Shown here piece by piece: positions 8,050-14,586 of a stretch of 39,475 nt of DNA (position 1 is its first letter; every line of letters starts with the position of its first letter). The stretch lies in contig JBJOKE010000048.1 of the NCBI GenBank assembly GCA_046046245.1, forward strand, positions 1-39,475, read 5' to 3'. Under the pieces are notes generated by a model that did not search any database, was not told where the DNA came from, and worked only from the letters and a program-made list of their open reading frames with translations. The DNA comes from UBA4615 sp046046245. Lineage in GTDB: Bacteria > Pseudomonadota > Gammaproteobacteria > Burkholderiales > Burkholderiaceae_E. Both the position numbers and the translations under genes were made by a program.

Positions 8050-10215
8050 ATGCAGCCTGTCGTTGCCACAACGTCGCCCGCCGTCCTCGCACCCGAGCCT
8101 GCACCGCGCGTGCTGCTGGTCGACGCCGACCCCCTGTGCCTGATGCTGACCGCACACGCGCTGCGCGGGCGGGGCTTCGAGGTCGTGGCGCTCGACCGGG
8201 GCGAGGACGCGCTCGAGGCGCTGGCGGCCGATCCGTACGACTGCGTGGTCACCGACGTGATCATGCCCGGGCTGGACGGCATCGAGTTCTGCAGGCGGCT
8301 GCGCGCGAGCGGGCGCGGCCGGACGGTACCCGTGCTGATGCTGACCTCGCTCGACGACGAGGACGCGACCCGCCGTGCCTGCGAGGCCGGGGCGTCCGAC
8401 TACTGCATCAAGTCGATCAACTGGACGCTGCTGGGCTGCCGGATCCGACAGCTGCTCCACGTCGGCCGACTCGAGCGGACCGTGCGCGGGCTGGCCGCGG
8501 TGGCCGACGCCTCGGCCGAGCCGGCTCGCGACGCGCGCGTCGCCACCTTCGACTGGCTGCCGTCCTCGCGCCGGCTGCGGGCCGGTGCCGATCTGTTCCG
8601 GATGCTCGACTGGGTCGACCCACCGCCGCTCGTGGCCGACCGCGTGCTGCTCGCGCTGGCCGATCCGACCGACCGGCGCTCGCTGCGTCGCTCGATGGCG
8701 CGGCTGCTCGCCGGCGGCCCGGCGCAGCGGAACGAACTCGAGGTGCGGACCCCGGGTGGGCGCGTGCGCCGCCTCCGGGTCGAGGTCCGACTGGTCGCGA
8801 CCACGGCCGCGGGCGCGCTCGAGGTGAGCGGCATCGTCCGAGACGTGACCCCGACGCGCACGGCGGATCCGCGGGTGCCCAGGCTCGTCCACCATGACGT
8901 GTCGACCGGCCTGCCGAACCGGACGAGCCTGCTCGAGCGCCTGCGGCGGACCGTCGACGGCGACGGGCAGGGCGCGCTCGCCGTCCTGGAGATCGACCGA
9001 TTCCGCTCGATCGTCGACGCCCTCGGTCAGGAGGCGGCGGAGCGCCTCGTGGTCGAGGTCGCGCACCGGCTGCGTCGCTTCGCTGCGGCCCGTGCCCCCG
9101 GCGTGCGGGCCGGCCGCGGTGCCGTCGAGTCGCTCGCCGCGCTGCGCGGCGATGCATTCGCGCTGCTGATGACGGGCCTCGCCGACCGAGGCGAGGCGAT
9201 CGCGATCGCACGCGCGGCGGCGGACGGGCTGGCCGAGCCGGTTCGCAGCGGCGCCCGCGAGCTGTTCCTGCGGGCCTCCGTGGGCGTGCACCTGTTCGCC
9301 GAGGGCGAGTCCGCCGAGCAGCGGCTCGCGCGTGCCGAGTTCGCGCGGCGGGCGGTCTCGGCCGACGGCGGTCATGGCCTGCGCGTCTTCGAACCGGCGC
9401 TGGAGGCCGACGGCTTCGATCGCCTGGAGATGGAGCGCGATCTGCACTACGCGCTCGCGCGGGGCGACATGAGCCTGCACTTCCAGCCACAGGTGGACGC
9501 GACCGACGGCAGCGTGACCGGCTTCGAGGCGCTGATGCGCTGGACGCACGGCGGGCGTCTGCAGCCGGCGGCGCATTTCGTGCCGGTCGCCGAGGAGACG
9601 GGTCTGATCGTGCCGCTCGGCGACTGGGCGATCGGCGCGGCCTGCGACGCGCTCGTGACGCTGCGCGACCGCGGTCATGCCGGCTGCTCGATGGCCGTCA
9701 ACCTCGCGCCGCGCCAGCTGCGCACCGGCCGGGTCCCCGAGGTGATCGAGCGCGCGCTCGCGGCGCGTGGCCTGGACCCGGCTTCGCTGGAGGTCGAGCT
9801 GACCGAATCGGGCGCGATGGGGGACCCCGAGGCCGCGCTCGCCGACCTGGAGGCGCTGCGCGCGATCGGCGTGGGCCTCGCGGTCGACGACTTCGGCACC
9901 GGCCACTCGTCGCTCGCCTACCTGACCCGGCTGCCGCTCACCACATTGAAGATCGACCGTGCATTCGTCCGCGACCTGACCGGCTCCGAGCGCAGCCGCG
10001 CGGTCGCGCGGACGATCGTGACCCTCGGCAGGACGCTGCAGCTGCGCGTCGTCGCCGAAGGCGTGGAGACGCCGGCGCAGCGCGACGTGCTGCTCGCGCT
10101 CGGCTGCACGCAGCACCAGGGCTGGCTCTACGGCCGCGCGGTGCCCCTGGGTGAGGCGATCGCGATGCTCGACGCGCGGGTCGCCGCGTCGCGGACCCCG
10201 GAGGTGCAACCGTGA
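8050..10215 (+). CDS. Receiver / degenerate GGDEF / EAL c-di-GMP phosphodiesterase
   Basis: This 721-residue protein has domains in the order REC (20-140), a diverged PAS-like linker (about 165-275), GGDEF (about 285-440) and EAL (about 460-705). The receiver has Asp69 (VVTDVIMPG) and Lys121. The GGDEF signature is replaced by RGDAF at 366-370, so cyclase activity is unlikely, although GTP binding could remain. The EAL domain keeps the expected catalytic set: E-A-L in GFEALMRW near 491, Asn in MAVNLAPRQL, Glu in VELTES, the Asp pair in VDDFGTGHSS, Lys in LKIDRAFV and Glu in VAEGVET. The protein should therefore hydrolyse c-di-GMP to pGpG, under control of receiver phosphorylation. The stop overlaps the GTG start of the next gene, a cyclase, making a coupled pair of opposite activities. 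No clear Shine-Dalgarno precedes ATG 8050. Confidence 0.92.
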   Translation: MQPVVATTSPAVLAPEPAPRVLLVDADPLCLMLTAHALRGRGFEVVALDRGEDALEALAADPYDCVVTDVIMPGLDGIEFCRRLRASGRGRTVPVLMLTSLDDEDATRRACEAGASDYCIKSINWTLLGCRIRQLLHVGRLERTVRGLAAVADASAEPARDARVATFDWLPSSRRLRAGADLFRMLDWVDPPPLVADRVLLALADPTDRRSLRRSMARLLAGGPAQRNELEVRTPGGRVRRLRVEVRLVATTAAGALEVSGIVRDVTPTRTADPRVPRLVHHDVSTGLPNRTSLLERLRRTVDGDGQGALAVLEIDRFRSIVDALGQEAAERLVVEVAHRLRRFAAARAPGVRAGRGAVESLAALRGDAFALLMTGLADRGEAIAIARAAADGLAEPVRSGARELFLRASVGVHLFAEGESAEQRLARAEFARRAVSADGGHGLRVFEPALEADGFDRLEMERDLHYALARGDMSLHFQPQVDATDGSVTGFEALMRWTHGGRLQPAAHFVPVAEETGLIVPLGDWAIGAACDALVTLRDRGHAGCSMAVNLAPRQLRTGRVPEVIERALAARGLDPASLEVELTESGAMGDPEAALADLEALRAIGVGLAVDDFGTGHSSLAYLTRLPLTTLKIDRAFVRDLTGSERSRAVARTIVTLGRTLQLRVVAEGVETPAQRDVLLALGCTQHQGWLYGRAVPLGEAIAMLDARVAASRTPEVQP

Positions 10216-11861
10216 AGACCGCGAACCCCCCGACCCTGACCCGCGCGCAGCAGGTCGTCTCGGCGACCGAGGCGGCGCGCTCCGCGATCCGCTACCTCGC
10301 CGACAACAAGCTGGTACCCACGCCGGGCAACTATCGGCGAGCGTGGGCCGAGGTCGGCGGCCCGGCCAGCGGCGCCGACGCCGAACAGGTCGCCCAGGCC
10401 GCGGTCCGGCTGCTGACGCAGCGGGCCGAGCCCGGCGAGAGCGGCTACGCCGGCCTGTCGGCAACGGTGCGCGAGCAGCGCTGGACCGAGGCGCTCGCGG
10501 CGCTGCTGCACCTGGGCAGGCAGGCGCCGCGCGGGCGTTGGGGCGTGCTGCTGGCGACGGTCGTCGAGGCCGCCGGCCGCTCCGGACGCGAGTGGCCGAT
10601 GGCCCGGCGCCTCGATGCGATCGCCGCCGCCGCACACGAGAACGAGACGAACGACTCGGCGCTGCGTGCCCAGCTCGAGCTGCTGCTGGTGCAGTGGCGG
10701 ATGGACCCGCATGGGGTGCAGGGGCCGCCGCCGGTGATCGAGCTCGCGGCCTCGGCATCAGCCTCGGCCGCGGATGCCGGGCAGGGCGGCGCGGTCGATG
10801 CGCAGGCGCCGTCGGACGGCGCGGCGCAGGCCGCGCTGCTCGTCGGGCAGCGGGACCTCGCGAAGCTGCGCAAGGTCAACGCCGAGCTGATCGAGATCGT
10901 GATGTCGCTGTGCGCGAGCTTCGATGCCATCTCCGACGAGGGCAGCTGGATCCAGTCGCAGGTCACCGCCGTGCGCGACTCCGTCCGCGACGGCGCGGAC
11001 CGCCGGACCCTGGCGGCGGCGCGCTCGCTGCTGCAGCAGGCGCTGGTCACGCAGCAGTCGGTCTCGCGCAGCCGGCGCGACGCGGTCTCGTCGCTGCGCG
11101 AGATGCTGCCTCACCTGGTCCAGCAGATGACCACGCTCGGGACGCATGCGGCCGGCTTCGGCGACACGCTGTCCGACCACCTGCAGGCGATCTCGGGCGC
11201 GGACTCGCTCGAGAGCATCGCCGAACGCGTGCGCGGGCTGATCGCCGACGCGTCCGTGGTCCACCAGACCTTCGACGAGGCGCGCCGCGACCTCGACGAG
11301 CGCTCGGTACGTGCCGCCGCGCTCGAGAGCGAGGTCGAGCGGCTCGAACGCGAGCTCGCGCAGGCGAGCGAACGGCTGCTGACCGACCACCTGACGCGGA
11401 CCGCGAACCGGGCCGGTCTCGAGCGCGCGTTCGAGCGTGCGATGTCCGACCTGCGGCGCACCGGCGACCCCCTCGCGATCGCGCTGCTCGACATCGACGA
11501 CTTCAAGAAGGTCAACGACGCGTTGGGCCACCAGGCGGGCGATGGCGCGCTTCGGCACCTCGCGAGGCTGCTGCAGAGCAAGGTCCGGCCGGGCGACACC
11601 GTGGCGCGCTACGGTGGCGAGGAGTTCGTGATCCTGCTGCCGGGGATGACCGACGTGCAGTCCCGCGAGCTGCTGGTCCGGGTGCAGCGCGAGCTGACCC
11701 GCGAGGTCTACCTGTACGACACGCGGCAGCTGTTCATCACCTTCTCGGCCGGCACCACCCGCATCGACCTGCAGGACTCCCTCGAGTCGGCGATCGTGCG
11801 GGCCGACGACGCGATGTACCAGTCGAAGAATGCCGGCAAGAACTGTGTCTCGATCGCCTGA
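10212..11861 (+). CDS. Diguanylate cyclase with N-terminal PTPxNY-type domain
   Basis: This 549-residue protein starts at GTG 10212, with a strong GGAGGT six bases upstream. The start overlaps the preceding stop as GTGA. The N-terminal half is soluble and helical, with the conserved segment LADNKLVPTPGNYRRAWAEV near residue 30 that is frequent in betaproteobacterial cyclases but has no assigned function. A long coiled-coil-like stretch (about 340-395) leads into the GGDEF domain, with LTRTANRAG, LLDIDDFKKVND and an intact GGEEF at 468-472. The product-inhibition I-site is present as RPGD at 459-462, exactly five residues before GGEEF. The enzyme should make c-di-GMP from two GTP and be feedback-inhibited. 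Coupling to a receiver-controlled phosphodiesterase suggests local balancing of c-di-GMP near the motility genes. The convergent regulator gene ends one base beyond its stop. Confidence 0.92.
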   Translation: MKTANPPTLTRAQQVVSATEAARSAIRYLADNKLVPTPGNYRRAWAEVGGPASGADAEQVAQAAVRLLTQRAEPGESGYAGLSATVREQRWTEALAALLHLGRQAPRGRWGVLLATVVEAAGRSGREWPMARRLDAIAAAAHENETNDSALRAQLELLLVQWRMDPHGVQGPPPVIELAASASASAADAGQGGAVDAQAPSDGAAQAALLVGQRDLAKLRKVNAELIEIVMSLCASFDAISDEGSWIQSQVTAVRDSVRDGADRRTLAAARSLLQQALVTQQSVSRSRRDAVSSLREMLPHLVQQMTTLGTHAAGFGDTLSDHLQAISGADSLESIAERVRGLIADASVVHQTFDEARRDLDERSVRAAALESEVERLERELAQASERLLTDHLTRTANRAGLERAFERAMSDLRRTGDPLAIALLDIDDFKKVNDALGHQAGDGALRHLARLLQSKVRPGDTVARYGGEEFVILLPGMTDVQSRELLVRVQRELTREVYLYDTRQLFITFSAGTTRIDLQDSLESAIVRADDAMYQSKNAGKNCVSIA

Positions 11862-11862
11862 T

Positions 11863-12495
11863 CTAGTCGATCAGCCCGTTCCTGAGGCAATACGCCGTCA
11901 GGTCGGCATTCGACTGCATCGACAGCTTCTCGAGCACCCGTGCCCGGTAGACCGACACGGTCTTCGGCGACAGCGACAGCTCGGTGGCGATGTCGGACAG
12001 CCGCTGGCCCGACGCCAGTCGGATCAGGGTCTGGAACTCGCGGTCGGACAGCCGCTCGTGGGGCTTCTCGGCGTCGTCGACCGACAGCCGCGCGGCGAGC
12101 GCCTCGGCGATCGCGGGGGTGATGAACTTGCGGCCGGCGTGCAGCGTGCGGATCGCGGCGACGATCTGGGACGGATCGGCCGACTTGTTCAGGTAGCCCA
12201 TCGCGCCGGCCTTCAGCGCACGGATCGCGTACTGGTCCTCGGGGTACATCGTCAGCACCAGCACCCGGATGCGCTGCGCGTCCTCGGCGAGCGAGTGCAG
12301 CACGTCGAGTCCGCTGCGGCCGGGCAGGTTGATGTCCAGGAGCAGCACGTCGAACGGCGTGTCGCGCAGCAGCTGGCGCAGCTCTCCGTAGTCGCCCGCC
12401 TCGCCGACGACGCGGATGTCGCCCGCCTCGTTCAGCGAGTCCCGCAGCCCGCGCCGGATCAGCGCGTGGTCGTCGACGATCACGACTCGGATCAT
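11863..12495 (-). CDS. NarL/FixJ-family response regulator
   Basis: This 210-residue protein starts at ATG 12495. Residues 1-120 are a receiver with VIVDDH, phosphoacceptor Asp54 (LLLDINLPG), a Thr in LVLTMYPED and Lys104 (GYLNKSAD). Residues about 145-205 are a LuxR-type helix-turn-helix with LSDREFQTLIRLASGQ, IATELSLSPKTVSVYRARVLEKL and a short C-terminal tail. The overall form is that of UhpA/FixJ/NarL regulators, which bind DNA as dimers after phosphorylation. It overlaps the upstream REC-HisKA_3 kinase by 4 bases (ATGA), the usual arrangement for a cognate kinase and regulator. Targets cannot be read from the sequence. There is no terminator-like hairpin in the one-base gap to the convergent cyclase gene. 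Confidence 0.94.
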   Translation of the reverse strand: MIRVVIVDDHALIRRGLRDSLNEAGDIRVVGEAGDYGELRQLLRDTPFDVLLLDINLPGRSGLDVLHSLAEDAQRIRVLVLTMYPEDQYAIRALKAGAMGYLNKSADPSQIVAAIRTLHAGRKFITPAIAEALAARLSVDDAEKPHERLSDREFQTLIRLASGQRLSDIATELSLSPKTVSVYRARVLEKLSMQSNADLTAYCLRNGLID

Positions 12496-13631
12496 GTCTC
12501 GGGCTCGTCCATCAGCCGGTGGGCTGCCGATTCGGTCAGCGGGAGGGTCAGCATGACCGCGCCGCGTCGTTCGCCGACGGCCACGTCGAGCCAGCCGTGA
12601 ACCTGCCGCACGCGCTCGAGCAGACCGCGCAGCCCGAACGAACCGGGCTTGTCGAGGTCGGCCGCGCGGATGCCGATGCCGTCGTCGCTGATCTCGAGGG
12701 ACAGCGTGTCGCCCTGCACGACCAGGTCGAGCCGCGCGCGGCGGGCCTGCGCGTGCTTGGCGACGTTGGTGAGCGATTCCTGGGCAACGCGGTAGACGAC
12801 GATCGCGACCTGCTCGGTCAGCTCGACGCGCTCGCGGTTCGTGCTCAGCTGCGCGTCGATGCCGGTGCGGCTCGCGAACTGCGCGACGAGGAACTCGAGC
12901 GCGGCGACGATGCCGGCGTCGAGCGCCGGCGGGCGCAGGTTGCGCAGCAGGCGCTGGACGGCGAGCACCGCCTGGTTCAGCGTGTCGAGACCCTGGCGGG
13001 CGCGGGCGCGGACCGCGTCCTCGCCGTGCCGCTCGATCCACGACAGGTCGAAGCGCAGGGCGGTCAGCATGCCGCCGACGTCGTCGTGGACCTCGCGGGC
13101 GATCGCGGCGCGTTCGTCCTCGACCGCCTGCTGCAGGTGGTCGGTCAGCGCACGGAGCCGGCGCTCGGACTCGGCGAGCGCCTGCTCGGCGCTCGCGCGC
13201 TCTCGGCGCGCGGCCGCCGCCGACAGCGCGTTGCGCAGCGCCGGCCCGAGCCGCGCGAGGCGACCCTTGATCAGGTAGTCGTCGGCACCGGCCTGCATCG
13301 CCGCGACCGCTGCTTCCTCGCCGATGGTCCCGGAAACGATCAGGAAGGGCCCGTCGAATCCCGACGACCGGACGATCCGCAGCGCCTCGCCGCTGGAGAA
13401 CCGCGGCAGGTGATGGTCGGACACGACCGCGTCCCAGCCCCCGGCGGCAAGCGCCGCGTGCAGCCCGGATTCGTCCTCGACGCGCTCGGCATGCGGCTCG
13501 AAGCCCTGCCTGCGCAGCGCCCTCAGCAGCAGTTCGTGGTCGAGCTCGGAGTCCTCGACGACCAGCAGCCGCAGCACCTGCGCGGCGGTGTCCGGACCGT
13601 CGGTCGGCTGGGACGAATTGGCTGGATGCAC
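12492..13631 (-). CDS. Receiver-HisKA_3 sensor kinase (NarX/DegS-like core), partner of the NarL-type regulator
   Basis: This 379-residue soluble protein is read from GTG 13631. Residues 20-140 form a receiver with VVEDSE, Asp72 (VVSDHHLP) and Lys122 (YLIKG). A coiled-coil linker (about 140-170) joins it to a HisKA_3 domain with AIAREVHDDVGGMLTALRF (His182), and then to an ATPase domain with VAQESLTNVAKHA, DDGIG and GLRGLLERVR. Having the receiver ahead of the kinase, with no membrane segment, means that the input is probably phosphotransfer from another kinase or a protein contact. Output is inferred to be the overlapping NarL-type regulator. The start is uncertain: GTG 13631 lacks a good Shine-Dalgarno, and a start nearer VLRLLVVED would remove about 18 residues without harming the receiver. 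Confidence 0.9.
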   Translation of the reverse strand: MHPANSSQPTDGPDTAAQVLRLLVVEDSELDHELLLRALRRQGFEPHAERVEDESGLHAALAAGGWDAVVSDHHLPRFSSGEALRIVRSSGFDGPFLIVSGTIGEEAAVAAMQAGADDYLIKGRLARLGPALRNALSAAAARRERASAEQALAESERRLRALTDHLQQAVEDERAAIAREVHDDVGGMLTALRFDLSWIERHGEDAVRARARQGLDTLNQAVLAVQRLLRNLRPPALDAGIVAALEFLVAQFASRTGIDAQLSTNRERVELTEQVAIVVYRVAQESLTNVAKHAQARRARLDLVVQGDTLSLEISDDGIGIRAADLDKPGSFGLRGLLERVRQVHGWLDVAVGERRGAVMLTLPLTESAAHRLMDEPET

Positions 13632-13753
13632 CCGGCTTTATCTGCGGTTGGGCGGCCCGGGGCCGCACTGAGAATTCTTCGGACAGGTGCGGATGTATGC
13701 GTTCCGATGTTAGCACGCAGGAACACCCGCGATTCCAACGGCGGTCAAGCGCG
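13632..13753 (+). promoter_or_regulatory. Divergent region ahead of the chemotaxis operon
   Basis: These 122 bases lie between the minus-strand kinase and the first gene of the plus-strand chemotaxis operon, so the operon promoter is expected here. The stretch about 13670-13735 is AT-richer than its surroundings and includes GAGAATTCTTC and TTCCGATGTTAGC. I see no convincing sigma-28 element (TAAAG/TCAAG-N14-GCCGATAA); the nearest, TTCCGATG near 13707, lacks a matching upstream element. The assignment rests on position and base composition. Confidence 0.35.
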
Positions 13754-14188
13754 ATGAGCGATCAACAACCATACGAAGTCAACGACGGCGGCGACGCCGG
13801 CGCGGTGGTGGATGCCCGCCTCGCGGCCGACATGCAGGACGAGCTGCTCGCCGCGGGCACGGAGCTCGAACGGCTCGAGCGGCTGCTGTCCGATGCAGTG
13901 GACCAGCTGCTCGACCGGTTCGGCCGGGCACACGCGCTCAGCGCGGATATCGACGAGGCACACCGGCCGGCGCTTGCCGCCGAGCTGCGGGCGGCGATGA
14001 CCGCGCTGCAGTTCCAGGACATGGCCTCGCAGCTGATCGCGCACTCGCGCCGTCGGGTCGCTTCGGTGGCCGACTGCCTGGGCAACGCGGCGGTAGGCGG
14101 CGAGGACGGCGCCGAGGTGCAATGGGTCGGCCGGGCGTGCCCGGTCGCACAACGTGCAGTGGATGCGGGCTCGGTCGAGCTCTTCTGA
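13754..14188 (+). CDS. Small CheZ-like protein (probable CheY-phosphate phosphatase)
   Basis: This 144-residue protein is predicted to be mostly helical. Residues 30-110 could form a long helical hairpin. The segment MTALQFQDMASQLIAHSRRR (82-101) matches the active region of CheZ, where E. coli has FQDLTGQV with catalytic Asp143 and Gln147. Here the equivalent Asp89 and Gln93 keep the D-x3-Q spacing. At 144 residues it is much shorter than CheZ (about 214 in E. coli). It ends AGSVELF, the same seven residues that end CheD in this operon. The gene is first in the chemotaxis operon, 10 bases before cheY, which suits a role on phosphorylated CheY. Related FQDxxxQ proteins occur widely beside betaproteobacterial che genes and are often annotated only as chemotaxis protein. 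The phosphatase function is inferred. No strong Shine-Dalgarno is visible before ATG 13754. Confidence 0.68.
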   Translation: MSDQQPYEVNDGGDAGAVVDARLAADMQDELLAAGTELERLERLLSDAVDQLLDRFGRAHALSADIDEAHRPALAAELRAAMTALQFQDMASQLIAHSRRRVASVADCLGNAAVGGEDGAEVQWVGRACPVAQRAVDAGSVELF

Positions 14189-14198
14189 GGAACCGGAG

Positions 14199-14570
14199 AT
14201 GGGTATGCGTTCGATTCTGGCAGTGGACGATTCGGCGTCGATGCGCCAGATGGTGTCCTTCACCTTGCGCAGCTCGGGCTACGAGGTGATCGAGGCCGTC
14301 GACGGCCAGGACGCCCTCGACAAGATCGGCGACAAGCAGGTGGACCTGGTCCTGACCGACCAGAACATGCCGAGGATGGACGGGCTGACGCTGATCAAGC
14401 AGCTGCGCGTCCAGGACCGCTTCAAGCGGACCCCGATCCTCGTGCTGACGACCGAGTCCAGCGACGAGATGAAGCTGGCCGGGCGGGCCGCAGGAGCGAC
14501 CGGCTGGATGGTCAAGCCCTTCGACCCCGCGCGCCTGCTCGAGGTCATCGGCAAGGTCCTGCCCCAGTGA
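14199..14570 (+). CDS. cheY: Chemotaxis response regulator CheY
   Basis: This is a single receiver domain of 123 residues with the paired acids in ILAVDDSASMR, phosphoacceptor Asp54 (LVLTDQNMPRMDG), Thr84/85 (LVLTTESS) and Lys106 (WMVKPFDP). It has no output domain. Phosphorylated by CheA, it should diffuse to the motor and bind the FliM N-terminus encoded later in the window. Two starts are possible. ATG 14199 gives MGMRSIL, and ATG 14205 gives MRSIL with GGAG at 14195-14198 well placed; the longer form is reported. The PRMDGLTLIKQLR and T-E-S-S-D-E segments are typical of the CheY encoded directly before CheA in betaproteobacteria. Confidence 0.96.
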   Translation: MGMRSILAVDDSASMRQMVSFTLRSSGYEVIEAVDGQDALDKIGDKQVDLVLTDQNMPRMDGLTLIKQLRVQDRFKRTPILVLTTESSDEMKLAGRAAGATGWMVKPFDPARLLEVIGKVLPQ

Positions 14571-14586
14571 ACCCCATGAGGCCGCG

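Noticed and set aside
7915..10758. A long minus-strand frame opposite the phosphodiesterase and cyclase genes
   Set aside because: The plus strand encodes clear REC, GGDEF and EAL domains. The minus frame gives low-complexity Arg/Ala/His/Gln sequence without domains.
13615..13642. A fourth copy of the GATAAG inverted repeat near the che operon (GAATTGGC-N12-GCTTTATC)
   Set aside because: Only 4 of 8 arm positions match, and it overlaps the start of the minus-strand kinase gene.
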